From contig JADMIH010000110.1 in assembly GCA_015478675.1 (NCBI GenBank), positions 1-13,442 of the forward strand: DNA of 13,442 nucleotides. Direction: 5' to 3'. A program made the position numbers and the translations under genes. Positions 1 to 7,172 of this stretch are shown piece by piece; position 1 is the stretch's first letter, and each line of letters begins with the position of its first letter. Source of the stretch: Chloroflexota bacterium. Its GTDB lineage: Bacteria > Chloroflexota > Chloroflexia > QHBQ01 > JADMIH01. The notes beneath the pieces are model-generated. The model saw nothing but the letters and a program-made list of their open reading frames with translations, was not told where the DNA came from and ran no database searches.

Positions 1-533
1 ATACTGAGTCGCCTTATTCCGCCTCCAAGATTTCCAGCGAGGCTTTTATCTACTCCTATGCCCGCTGCTACGGCCTGCGCTACATAGTTTTTCGCTTCTC
101 CAATGTCTACGGGCGCTATGATAGCGACATCAGCCGGATGGAACGCGTCATTCCCCTATTCATAAAGCGCATCGCCAACAACGAGCCTATCACAATTTAC
201 GGCGAAAACAAGGTGCTCGATTTTACTTATGTAGATGACTGCGTGAGTGGCATTGTATCAGGAATAGAGGCACTGCACGAGGGCAGCGTGGAAAATCAGA
301 CGATAAACCTCGCCTATGGCAGAGGCAACACGCTCCTGAAGATGGCCCAGCTAATAGGCGATGCCCTCGGCAAAGAACCCCGCATTACAGTGGCCCCCGC
401 CCTCCTGGGCGAAGTAACGCACTACGTTGCCGATATATCAAGGGCGCGCGCCCTGCTGAACTACGACCCCAAAGTGCCCCTCGAAGAAGGCATCCCCCGC
501 GCCGTCAAGTGGAACAGAGAATGGAAAGCCTGA
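1..533 (+). CDS. NAD-dependent epimerase/dehydratase, C-terminal part (5' end outside window)
   Basis: The reading frame is already open at base 3 and runs to TGA at 531-533, so the N-terminal Rossmann half lies outside the window. The first visible residues include YSASK, the YxxxK catalytic pair of extended short-chain dehydrogenases. RFSNVYG follows, the usual segment after the active site, and then TIYGENKVLDFTYVDDC, the typical substrate-binding region of UDP-sugar epimerases. The end (ADISRARALLNYDPKVPLEEG) is the usual C-terminal helix of this family. Members interconvert nucleotide sugars such as UDP-glucose/galactose or glucuronate/galacturonate in the cytoplasm for polysaccharide synthesis. 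The exact substrate cannot be read from this fragment. A hairpin follows the stop directly, so this is probably the last gene of its transcript. Confidence 0.9.
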   Translation, partial: TESPYSASKISSEAFIYSYARCYGLRYIVFRFSNVYGRYDSDISRMERVIPLFIKRIANNEPITIYGENKVLDFTYVDDCVSGIVSGIEALHEGSVENQTINLAYGRGNTLLKMAQLIGDALGKEPRITVAPALLGEVTHYVADISRARALLNYDPKVPLEEGIPRAVKWNREWKA

Positions 534-578
534 CCGAATTACGAGTTATGTGCGGACCCGGGTAACTCGTAATTCGGT
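533..578. terminator. Perfect 15-16 bp hairpin after the epimerase gene
   Basis: Bases 534-548 are exactly complementary to 563-577, with a 14-nt loop. A533 and T578 add one more pair. It begins at the stop codon and is followed only by TTT, so it is a strong stem with a weak U-tract. It most likely ends or stabilises the epimerase transcript. Confidence 0.65.
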
Positions 579-595
579 TTAGTAACCCAACTTGC

Positions 596-650
596 TTCTA
601 TACGTTGTATTTATGGGCAAAGAATTGTTGCGCAGCAGCCGGGTATAGAA
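596..650 (+). promoter_or_regulatory. Possible structured leader stem upstream of the DUF5107 gene
   Basis: TTCTATAC (596-603) pairs exactly with GTATAGAA (643-650) around a 39-nt loop that contains TTGCGCAGCAGCC. I recognise no known riboswitch class. With the terminator-like hairpin at 674-693 it could form a regulatory leader, but an 8-bp repeat is weak evidence on its own. Confidence 0.25.
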
Positions 651-673
651 AGGTGCCGTGAGCTGTATGCTGG

Positions 674-701
674 GGCGGGCTTTCTTGTCCGCCTTTGTTT
701 T
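674..701 (+). terminator. Terminator-like hairpin with T-tract just before the DUF5107 gene
   Basis: GGCGGGC (674-680) pairs with GTCCGCC (687-693), including one G-U pair, with loop TTTCTT, and is followed at once by TTTGTTTT. This is a good intrinsic terminator shape. It ends 24 nt before the ATG at 726. It is either a second terminator of the epimerase unit or an attenuator in the leader of the next gene. Confidence 0.5.
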
Positions 702-725
702 GCCTGAAATCGCCGAAATACTACT

Positions 726-2594
726 ATGAAGCACAAGACTCCGATTTATCTGATACTCGCCGCGCTCCTAACAGGCGTTGCATTAGGCGCTGCCCCCCAG
801 AGGCAGGTGGAGGCTCAGACGCCGGGGCGTTACTATCCAGCGACGGGCAAAACCCTCGCACCTGAATTCCTCTCCTTCTTCGATGCAAATGGCGGGCTTC
901 CACTCTTTGGCTATCCGCTCACCGACGCGGAAACCGAAGGCGGTTTTGAGGTGCAATACCTGGAAAGGGCGCGCATCGAATACCACCCCGAAAATCGCGG
1001 TACGCCTTACGAAGTGCAGCTTGGCCTCCTCGGCAACATCCTTACCGCCGGACGCCGCTTCGAGCCTGCCTCCTCTGTGGCGGCGGCTGAAGCTACCCCC
1101 GGCTCCGGCAAGCTATACTTTTCTGAAACTCAACATACTCTCTCCGGCGCGTTCCTGCAGTACTGGCAGGCTCATGGTGGATTAGCCCTCTTTGGCTACC
1201 CCATCTCCGAAGCTGTGCAGGAGGGAGGGGTCACCGTACAATACTTCCAGCGCAATCGCTTTGAGCTGCACCCCGAGAATGCAGGCACGCCTTATGAGGT
1301 GCAGCTTGGTCTGTTGGGGCGTGACTTGCTGGCCCAGAGGGTGCAGGTGAGCGAAAGCAGCGTGACCCTGCCCACCTACGGCTATGAGCAGGGCTTCGTC
1401 TCCTCGCCGGGCGACGCGATAGCTCCTTACCCGCGCCTTGATATGGCACGCGTTGGGCCGCCCGCGCCACGCACCTACAGGCTCATTATATTGGAGAACA
1501 AGTATCTCAAGTTGAGCGTAATGCCCCAGCTTGGCGGGCGGCTTTATGAGGCAATATACAAGCCCACAGGCCACGATGAGCTTTACCGCAACCCGGTAAT
1601 CAAGCCCTCAACCTTCGGCGAGCGCGGCTGGTGGCTGGCCGTGGGAGGTATGGAGTGGGCGGCTCCTACCGAAGAGCATGGCCTGATGGAGTATCTGCCC
1701 TGGGATGCCACAGTAGCCCGCAACAGCGACGGCGGCGCAACTGCCACTATGAGCGCAACTGATGCGCGCACCGGCCTGAAGGTTACAGGCTCTATTACCC
1801 TGAGGCCTGAAGAGAGTAGCTACCGTGTGCAAGAGCAGATCGAGAACCGTACTGCCCAGCAGCAGAGCGCTCAGCTTTGGACCAATGCTATGCTTGCTCC
1901 CGGCGGCACCAACCAGGCGTCGCCGGATACACGATTCGTTTTGCCCACCAACCGGTTCGTCGTACATAGCACCAGCGACCCAGGGCTGCCCGCGTCGCGT
2001 GTGGCCGTGACCTGGCCCAAGTACGCGGGGCGTGACCTCTCTGATATGTCCACCTGGCGAGGCTGGCTTGGCGGGTTCGTGCTGCCAGCGCCTGAGCGCG
2101 GCGCTTTTGCAGCTGTTTACAACCCCCAGGCCGGTGAGGGGATGGTCAAGACCTTCAAGCCCGATACCGGCCTCAAAATATTCGGCTTCGGACGCGGCTT
2201 CAACAGCCGGATTTACACAGATGACAATTCTTCTTACGTAGAACTGTGGGGCGGTATTACGCCCACATTCTGGGACAATGCAGCCATCGCGCCGGGGGCG
2301 AGCATGAGCCTGGATGAACAGTGGCAGCCTGTCTCCGGCCTCGGAGGGGTTAGCCTGGCGAGTAAATGGGGAGCTATATCGCTGAGTAATAGCAACATCT
2401 ATATCATGCCTACGCGACGCACAGAGGGAGCCGTCATCGCCCTTCGCAAGCCGGATGGCGAAGTGGTCAGACAATCCTTCAACGCCTATCCCGACCGGGC
2501 AGCCTCGGTGCAGATCTCGGGTTCTGTAGTGGCGGTGGAGATAACGTCCGCCGACGGCCAGAGCCTGTTGTCGGGAGAGCTTGCGGTGCGGTAA
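726..2594 (+). CDS. Secreted protein: two Chloroflexi-type GGLxLFGYP repeats plus DUF5107 domain
   Basis: 622 residues. The N-terminus is a signal peptide (residues 1 to about 30; basic MKHK, hydrophobic core 7-22, likely cleavage after VEA), so the product is exported. Two repeats of about 74 residues follow, near 35-108 and 129-202. Each carries a 'GGL(P/A)LFGYP' core, then 'VQY' and 'HPEN.GTPYEVQLGLLG'. They resemble repeats common in secreted Chloroflexota proteins and may bind cell wall or polymer. From about 250 onward, ILENKYLKLSVMPQLGGRLYE begins a DUF5107 domain, which belongs to the galactose-mutarotase-like superfamily and is often tied to carbohydrate-active proteins. No catalytic function can be assigned; carbohydrate binding or processing outside the cell is inference. 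No clear Shine-Dalgarno site precedes the ATG. Confidence 0.8.
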   Translation: MKHKTPIYLILAALLTGVALGAAPQRQVEAQTPGRYYPATGKTLAPEFLSFFDANGGLPLFGYPLTDAETEGGFEVQYLERARIEYHPENRGTPYEVQLGLLGNILTAGRRFEPASSVAAAEATPGSGKLYFSETQHTLSGAFLQYWQAHGGLALFGYPISEAVQEGGVTVQYFQRNRFELHPENAGTPYEVQLGLLGRDLLAQRVQVSESSVTLPTYGYEQGFVSSPGDAIAPYPRLDMARVGPPAPRTYRLIILENKYLKLSVMPQLGGRLYEAIYKPTGHDELYRNPVIKPSTFGERGWWLAVGGMEWAAPTEEHGLMEYLPWDATVARNSDGGATATMSATDARTGLKVTGSITLRPEESSYRVQEQIENRTAQQQSAQLWTNAMLAPGGTNQASPDTRFVLPTNRFVVHSTSDPGLPASRVAVTWPKYAGRDLSDMSTWRGWLGGFVLPAPERGAFAAVYNPQAGEGMVKTFKPDTGLKIFGFGRGFNSRIYTDDNSSYVELWGGITPTFWDNAAIAPGASMSLDEQWQPVSGLGGVSLASKWGAISLSNSNIYIMPTRRTEGAVIALRKPDGEVVRQSFNAYPDRAASVQISGSVVAVEITSADGQSLLSGELAVR

Positions 2595-2992
2595 GTTAGC
2601 TCCTTCTCTACTCTCCTGGTTGCGAGAGCTTTTTGGATATATTCTCCTCTATATTGGGTTTTGACACCCACTTTGCTGCTACGGCGAGACCCCACCCTCC
2701 GAGTGGGATGGTCCTTCGATTACCGCAAATGTAAGTAGGATCGAACCCTCTGTAAAAACTGCCCTTGTAAGCCTCGCCCGCGGGGGCTCTCCGTCTCGAA
2801 AGCAAGCAAATAGCTCCGCCCAGTAGGAGCTATTTGCTTGCTTTCACCTTCTTTATTCCCTTTTCCTAACAGAAGGAGATTATGGTAATAGAGCTTTCAT
2901 TACCACCTCTAATCAGATTTTAACTCTAACATCCCGCCGAGCGGGTATGATTATATCAATACAGTGGGAACGGAAAATGCGCCCGCGATGTA
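2595..2992. other. Non-coding spacer between DUF5107 and DoxX-Rieske genes
   Basis: I find no convincing gene here; a minus-strand open frame of 65 codons has no family features. It holds the 20-bp perfect hairpin at 2798-2845 (listed separately). It also holds a 7-bp repeat TGGTAAT/ATTACCA (2883-2905) and a small CCCGC/GCGGG hairpin near 2933-2945. The promoter of the next gene should lie in the last 120 bases, but no convincing -35/-10 pair was found. Confidence 0.6.
2798..2845. terminator. Perfect 20-bp inverted repeat, 8-nt loop
   Basis: Bases 2798-2817 are the exact reverse complement of 2826-2845, with loop GCCCAGTA. The right arm is followed by a pyrimidine-rich run (ACCTTCTTTATTCCC). 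It lies about 200 nt downstream of the DUF5107 stop. A terminator is likely, but the long perfect stem could also belong to a small mobile or dispersed repeat. Confidence 0.55.
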
Positions 2993-4213
2993 ATGAACGT
3001 AACGAACGGAGTATATACAGGCATGAAACAACCGGATAACAACAGAAACGCTGCATACGCACAAGAGCAGGAGCAGCCCCTGAGCAGCCTACTCGAGTCT
3101 GTGAAGAGCTACACAGTACCAGGGATGGCTATATGGCCGCTGAGGCTCTTCCTGGGTATCACTTTTATATGGGCGAGCTTCGACAAGTTGCGCGACCCGC
3201 AATTCCTCGATCCGTCGGCGGTGGGCTTCGTGGGTAAGCAAATTGCCCCTTCGCTGGTCAACTCACCAATAGGTGGCCTCATATCGGCTATGTTGCCTTT
3301 CGCCATTCTGCTCGGCATTATAGTGATGGCGGGTGAACTGCTCATTGGCGTAGCCACTTTGCTTGGCTGGTTTACGCGCTTCAGTGCGCTCATGGGCCTG
3401 CTGATTAATCTAATGTTCTACCTGACGATCACATGGGACATACGGCCTTTCTACTATGGGGCTGATATAGTTTTCGTTGTGGGGTGGCTTACGCTTTTGC
3501 TGATAGGTCCTGGCCCACTCAGCGTAGATGCTTACTTGCGCCGCATCAGCAAACCGCCACAGCAAGCCGTGATAATAAACCACCAACAGGCCGGTAAACT
3601 CGCTATGGTGCGCGACGTTGCGCCAGCCGAGATGTCGGGGGCGGTGAGTAGAAGGCGTTTCAATGTGATGGCGCTGAGCGCGCTGGTGGGCGGGGTGGTA
3701 TTCCTGCTCGACGGAGCGGCATGGCCCATCTTGCATAGCGGGTCGAAACGCGCCCTTGCGCAGCTTCCGGGGCAATCGCCTACAACTGCAACTAGTGCAA
3801 CTAGCTCTTCAGCGATACAGCCAACGGCCACAAGCGACACGGCCAACCTGGGCAATCCGCCGCCCCAACCCCAGCCCACCGATACGCCTGGCAGTGCCAT
3901 GTCGGGCCAGTTGCTGGCGGCAGCAGGGAGCCTGCCGGTAAACCAGGCGCTTAGCTTTACCGACCCAACCACAGGCGGCCCTGCGGTGTTGGTACATTTG
4001 ACGAGTGGTTACGCGGCGTACAGCGCGATCTGCACACACCAGGGGTGCACTATACAGTACGACAGCCAGCAGACGCTGCTCGCCTGCCCATGCCATGGCG
4101 CGCTCTTCGATCCCGCCTCCAACGGCGCAGTAGTACGGCGTCCCGCACGCCTCCCGCTTTCTGCTATTCCAGTGGCGGTAGCTCCTGATGGTGCTGTCTA
4201 TCTGGCAGGCTAA
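2993..4213 (+). CDS. DoxX-like membrane protein fused to a Rieske [2Fe-2S] domain
   Basis: 406 residues. Residues about 45-183 form a DoxX-type four-helix membrane domain (WPLRLFLGITFIWASFDKLRDP is the typical first helix). SRRRFNV at 219-225 is a twin-arginine-like motif, followed by a fifth hydrophobic helix (226-247). A Ser/Thr/Pro/Gln-rich linker (about 258-300) leads to a Rieske domain with CTHQGC (C347, H349, C352) and CPCHGALFD (C365, C367, H368). The two His and two Cys cluster ligands and both cysteines of the bc1-type disulfide are present. By topology the Rieske domain should be outside the membrane, with the cluster folded inside and exported by Tat after Sec insertion of the DoxX helices. 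DoxX relatives take part in quinone-linked oxidation; electron transfer between quinone and an unknown partner is inference. The alternative ATG at 3023 has GGAG 11 nt upstream and may be the true start. Confidence 0.85.
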   Translation: MNVTNGVYTGMKQPDNNRNAAYAQEQEQPLSSLLESVKSYTVPGMAIWPLRLFLGITFIWASFDKLRDPQFLDPSAVGFVGKQIAPSLVNSPIGGLISAMLPFAILLGIIVMAGELLIGVATLLGWFTRFSALMGLLINLMFYLTITWDIRPFYYGADIVFVVGWLTLLLIGPGPLSVDAYLRRISKPPQQAVIINHQQAGKLAMVRDVAPAEMSGAVSRRRFNVMALSALVGGVVFLLDGAAWPILHSGSKRALAQLPGQSPTTATSATSSSAIQPTATSDTANLGNPPPQPQPTDTPGSAMSGQLLAAAGSLPVNQALSFTDPTTGGPAVLVHLTSGYAAYSAICTHQGCTIQYDSQQTLLACPCHGALFDPASNGAVVRRPARLPLSAIPVAVAPDGAVYLAG

Positions 4214-4264
4214 CGCCGCCTCTGCGAGACTGCGAGAGGGCAATATGGCGGCGAAAGAAGATGA

Positions 4265-4309
4265 AAGGAAGTATAAAGTGCTGCCTTGAACAGCACTTTA
4301 TACCTCCTT
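4265..4309. terminator. Bidirectional terminator between DoxX-Rieske and clpX
   Basis: GTATAAAGTGCTG (4271-4283) pairs exactly with 4291-4303 around loop CCTTGAA. After one A-C mismatch the stem continues for five more pairs, 4265-4269 with 4305-4309. It sits between two convergent genes, 52 nt after one stop and 28 nt after the other, so it can serve both. Confidence 0.75.
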
Positions 4310-4337
4310 CAGTCAAAAGAAAAGCCGGTGCCTTGCC

Positions 4338-5660
4338 TCATGCGCTCACTTCAAGGTCACTCTCCGGGCCTGCTTCTCGCTCGTAGCTGCCACTGCGGTC
4401 GCCGCGCTCGCTGCGCGTCATCAGCACAGGCTTGTGCTTGTTTTCTATCACCTCGCGTGTGACTACGCATTTGCGGATGTTCTCTTGCGAGGGTATCTCA
4501 TACATCACGTCAAGCAGAGTTTCTTCTATGATAGTGCGTAAACCGCGCGCTCCGGTCTTTTGCTTCAGCGCTTTGTCGGCAACCGCCTCCAGCGCCTCAT
4601 CGGTGAATTGCAGCTCTACTTTGTCCTGGGAGAGGAGCTTCTGGTACTGCTTGATGACAGCATTCTTCGGTTCGGTAAGTATTCTCACCAGGGCGGGCCT
4701 ATCGAGCGCGTCGAGGGCGACTATAATCGCCAAGCGCCCCACAAACTCGGGTATAAGCCCATACTTGAGGAGGTCTTCGGGGATAACGTGCGACAGGAGG
4801 GCAGCCGACTCTTTAGTGCGTTCTTCCTCGCTTGCCGCTGTTCGGGCAAAGCCCATGGCATTGCCGCCCCCTATTCTCTTGGCGATAATTTCGTCAAGGC
4901 CCTCGAAGGCCCCACCGCAGATAAAGAGGATGTTGGTTGTATCTACCTGGATGAAATCCTGGTGCGGGTGTTTGCGACCTGATTGGGGCGGCACGTTGGC
5001 GACTGTGCCTTCGATGATCTTGAGTAGCGCCTGCTGAACACCTTCGCCTGACACATCGCGGGTAATAGAGGGGTTATCGCTCTTGCGGGCGATCTTGTCT
5101 ATCTCGTCTATGTACACTATCCCTTTCTCAGCGCGGGCGATATCGAGGTCAGCGGACTGGAGGAGGCGAAGGAGTATATTCTCTACATCTTCGCCCACGT
5201 AGCCTGCCTCGGTGAGGGCGGTAGCGTCGGCGATAGAGAAGGGTACGTCCAGTATCCGGGCTAGCGTCTGTGCCAGCAACGTTTTGCCACAACCCGTCGG
5301 CCCCAGGATCAGGATGTTGCTCTTTTGCAGCTCCACATCTTCACCCTTCATGCCGGTGACGATCCGTTTGTAGTGATTATAAACTGCTACAGAGAGGACC
5401 TTTTTGGCGCGATCTTGCCCGATTACATAGGCGTCGAGCAATTCGGATATGCGCTTGGGCTTAGGAATCTGGCGTCCAAGATTAAACTCAGCTTTGCCAA
5501 CGCTCAGGTCATCTTCGTCTATAATCTCTCGGCAAAGCTCTATGCACTCGTCGCAGATATATACTGCACCCGGACCGGCGATAAGCCTGCGCACGTCTTC
5601 CTGGCTTTTGCCACAAAACGAGCAGCGATATTGGGGCTTACCGCTCCGTGGATTCGCCAT
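4338..5660 (-). CDS. clpX: ATP-dependent Clp protease ATP-binding subunit ClpX
   Basis: 440 residues, close to the normal ClpX length. ClpX is the hexameric AAA+ unfoldase that feeds tagged proteins to ClpP in the cytoplasm. The N-terminal zinc-binding domain has C13, C16, C36 and C39. The AAA+ core shows Walker A GPTGCGKT (120-127), pore loop GYVG (153-156), Walker B IVYIDE (near 181-186), the RKH loop (229-231) and sensor 2 GARGLR (370-375). The ClpP-docking loop reads MGF (269-271) instead of the usual IGF. The start at 5660 is chosen because AGGAGG lies 9 nt upstream and the protein then begins [18 protein letters not shown]. The frame is open further up to 5765, but that part overlaps the neighbouring zinc-finger gene and has no family similarity. 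Last gene of the clpP-zinc finger-clpX unit. Confidence 0.97.
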   Translation of the reverse strand: MANPRSGKPQYRCSFCGKSQEDVRRLIAGPGAVYICDECIELCREIIDEDDLSVGKAEFNLGRQIPKPKRISELLDAYVIGQDRAKKVLSVAVYNHYKRIVTGMKGEDVELQKSNILILGPTGCGKTLLAQTLARILDVPFSIADATALTEAGYVGEDVENILLRLLQSADLDIARAEKGIVYIDEIDKIARKSDNPSITRDVSGEGVQQALLKIIEGTVANVPPQSGRKHPHQDFIQVDTTNILFICGGAFEGLDEIIAKRIGGGNAMGFARTAASEEERTKESAALLSHVIPEDLLKYGLIPEFVGRLAIIVALDALDRPALVRILTEPKNAVIKQYQKLLSQDKVELQFTDEALEAVADKALKQKTGARGLRTIIEETLLDVMYEIPSQENIRKCVVTREVIENKHKPVLMTRSERGDRSGSYEREAGPESDLEVSA

Positions 5661-5669
5661 ACTGGTTGG

Positions 5670-5676
5670 CCTCCTC
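5670..5676 (-). promoter_or_regulatory. Shine-Dalgarno site that fixes the clpX start
   Basis: GAGGAGG on the minus strand, 9 nt before the ATG at 5660. It supports this start over upstream in-frame codons and shows that clpX is translated independently of the zinc-finger gene, whose stop is 61 nt upstream. Confidence 0.85.
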
Positions 5677-5721
5677 AAATGTACCTGAAAGATGCTAAAG
5701 GGTAACTGTACGGTGTGCCAT

Positions 5722-5919
5722 TCAGGATTTTCGATCCGGCAAGCGCGAAAGCTGCCTGATGTCAATCCCTCGTTCTTCTAAGATTTGGGTGCAGGTCTCT
5801 ACGCACCGGTCGCAGATGTGAACTGCACCTGGGCCTGTGATAAGCATGCGCACGTCTTTTCGCGCTTTACCACAAAATGAGCAGTAGCAAGGCGGCCCAA
5901 CGTAGACAGTTTTACTCAC
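5722..5919 (-). CDS. Stand-alone ClpX-type C4 zinc-finger protein between clpP and clpX
   Basis: 65 residues. Residues 12-50 match the ClpX zinc-binding domain: CSFCGK, then DVR, LI, GPGAV and ICDRC. By eye about 24 of 39 aligned residues equal those in the neighbouring ClpX. The zinc ligands C13, C16, C36 and C39 have the same residue numbers as in ClpX, so it looks like a duplication of the 5' end of clpX without the AAA+ part. Two further cysteines, C11 and C43, are present. The start is GTG at 5919 with AAGGAG 11 nt upstream, 31 nt after the clpP stop. In ClpX this domain dimerises and binds adaptors and some substrates. A role as mixed-dimer partner, adaptor docking module or competitor is inference. 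The C-terminal tail (51-65) is short and basic. Confidence 0.88.
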   Translation of the reverse strand: MSKTVYVGPPCYCSFCGKARKDVRMLITGPGAVHICDRCVETCTQILEERGIDIRQLSRLPDRKS

Positions 5920-5950
5920 CCTGGCCGGGTCTCCTTATTACTTCACACCG

Positions 5951-6637
5951 TTACTTTACGCTGCCCGCGATGAGGCTATCGGCTCCGTTCTTTGATGCAT
6001 CGTTGCCCGGCAGCGCGCCTGCCGTAGGTATAACCTCATCTATGATGCCGTAGTCGAGGGCCTGATATGCGTCCATGTACATGTCGCGATCAAAGTCGCG
6101 GGCGATCTTCTCTACTGTCTGGCCTGTATGCTCGGCCATAACTGTGCGAATTTTCGACTGCTGGCGCAACAGCTCACGAGCGGCGATTTCTACATCAGGT
6201 GCGGAGGCATAGCCGGTGCCACCGAGCGCAGGGTGCATGTGCACCGTAGCATTCGGTAGAGCGTACCGTTTGCCTTTGGTGCCCGCGCAGAGGAGGATCG
6301 TGCCCATTGAAGCCGCGAGGCCCACACAGATCGTGGTGATGTCAGGCCGGACGAACTGCATCGTGTCATAGATTGCCAGGCCAGCCGTTACCGAGCCGCC
6401 GGGCGACTGGATGTATATCTGGATGTCGCGCTCAGGGTCCTCGTGGTCGAGGAAGAGAAGCTGAGCAACTACGGCATTAGCCACCTGGTCATCTATGGCG
6501 GTGCCAAGGAAGATAATGCGGTCGCGCAAAAGGCGAGAGTAAATATCATATACTCGCTCGCCCCGGTTGCTGCTTTCGACTACGTAAGGGATTACAGCCT
6601 GGGGCTTAGGAGTCCAGAGTTCAGAATTTGCGTTCAT
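5951..6637 (-). CDS. clpP: ATP-dependent Clp protease proteolytic subunit ClpP
   Basis: 228 residues; the serine peptidase that forms the tetradecameric chamber used by ClpX. The N-terminal part has the family segment [21 protein letters not shown]. The triad is visible: S110 in AASMGT, H135 in VHMHPALGG and D185 in [22 protein letters not shown] is the substrate-binding and oxyanion region. The segment around the catalytic His differs from the common MIHQP and reads HMHPA. AGGAG lies 7 nt before the ATG, and a promoter lies close upstream at 6659-6687. First gene of the operon. No trigger factor gene stands upstream, unlike the tig-clpP-clpX order in many bacteria. Confidence 0.97.
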   Translation of the reverse strand: MNANSELWTPKPQAVIPYVVESSNRGERVYDIYSRLLRDRIIFLGTAIDDQVANAVVAQLLFLDHEDPERDIQIYIQSPGGSVTAGLAIYDTMQFVRPDITTICVGLAASMGTILLCAGTKGKRYALPNATVHMHPALGGTGYASAPDVEIAARELLRQQSKIRTVMAEHTGQTVEKIARDFDRDMYMDAYQALDYGIIDEVIPTAGALPGNDASKNGADSLIAGSVK

Positions 6638-6658
6638 TTATTTGCTCCTGTGTCGCAT

Positions 6659-6687
6659 ATTATACATGATGACTATACCGTACACAA
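6659..6687 (-). promoter_or_regulatory. Promoter of the clpP operon
   Basis: On the minus strand a perfect TATAAT (6659-6664) stands 17 nt from TTGTGT (6682-6687), which matches only three -35 positions. Expected transcription start is near 6652, giving a leader of about 15 nt that contains the AGGAG site. Confidence 0.6.
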
Positions 6688-6695
6688 TCGGTTTT

Positions 6696-6720
6696 CCCCA
6701 ATGAGTTTAGCAGATTGGGG
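6696..6720. promoter_or_regulatory. Palindrome upstream of the clpP promoter, possible operator
   Basis: CCCCAAT (6696-6702) and ATTGGGG (6714-6720) are exact inverted copies with an 11-nt spacer, ending 8 nt upstream of the -35 box. It is not the CIRCE element (TTAGCACTC-N9-GAGTGCTAA) bound by HrcA. The position, centred near -56, suits a regulator site. Confidence 0.35.
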
Positions 6721-7105
6721 CGGCAGAGTCACAGGGGATTTGTTCTCTCTCTGATATTGGAGAAGCCTTATGTAATGCAATTATACCATTAAGGCCAAAC
6801 CAGGTGGATTTGTCCATCAGTTGCAGCAGCTATTTCAGACCTGCTGCGCCTTATACTTTCTCTTTCTGATGTATAACTTATACGGGGACACCTGGCGGTC
6901 GGATAATTATTTCCTCTCTACTTTTTTACGCAGCAACCATGTCGGAATCTTTGTCTCCTTTGTAGTGCTCTCGTCGTCGGTGGTCGGTAAGGTGAGTTAG
7001 TCACTCACCTTACGCACGGCTAGCGAAGCGCTAATGCTCGTTGAAAGAGAAGAGGGTACGCCAACTTGGGCTTCCAGCTTGCTCCATACCTGCATAACGT
7101 GAGTG
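6721..7105. other. Non-coding region between clpP and the GH1 gene
   Basis: No gene recognised on either strand. It holds the 11-bp palindrome at 6987-7013 (listed separately) and a small TAGCG/CGCTA hairpin near 7020-7033. The remainder is AT-richer than the genes and shows no repeat or RNA signature I can name. Confidence 0.6.
6987..7013. repeat. Perfect 11-bp inverted repeat, 5-nt loop
   Basis: GTAAGGTGAGT (6987-6997) and ACTCACCTTAC (7003-7013) surround TAGTC. There is no T-tract on either side, so a terminator is unlikely. It lies about 95 nt upstream of the GH1 -10 box and could be an operator. Confidence 0.4.
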
Positions 7106-7115
7106 TATAATATGC
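7104..7115 (+). promoter_or_regulatory. -10 region of the GH1 gene promoter
   Basis: TATAAT at 7106-7111 within TGTATAATATGC. The same 12 bases occur inverted in the clpP promoter (6655-6666). No good -35 box stands 16-18 nt upstream, so activation by a regulator is possible. Confidence 0.45.
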
Positions 7116-7172
7116 CGTATACAGATAAGCGACGTGAAACGCGTCGAATAACACGCCAGGAGAGAACAACCT

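Noticed and set aside
1608..2474. Minus-strand open frame of 288 codons
   Set aside because: It is antisense to the secreted DUF5107 protein and shows no recognisable domain.
2730..2760. GGATCGAACCC resembles a tRNA T-arm on the minus strand
   Set aside because: The flanking bases do not form the T-stem beyond two or three pairs, and no anticodon arm or acceptor stem can be built around it.
2883..2905. Similarity between GGTAAT/ATTACC hairpins here and at 11594-11618
   Set aside because: The shared blocks are short and in a different order, so they may be chance; a genome-wide repeat search would decide.
5661..5765. N-terminal extension of ClpX by 35 codons
   Set aside because: It overlaps the zinc-finger gene, has no similarity to ClpX, and the AGGAGG site points to 5660.
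7129..7148. LacI-type operator in the GH1 leader (CGACG...CGTCG)
   Set aside because: The arms are only 5 bp and the centre does not match the LacI-family CG core with symmetric flanks.
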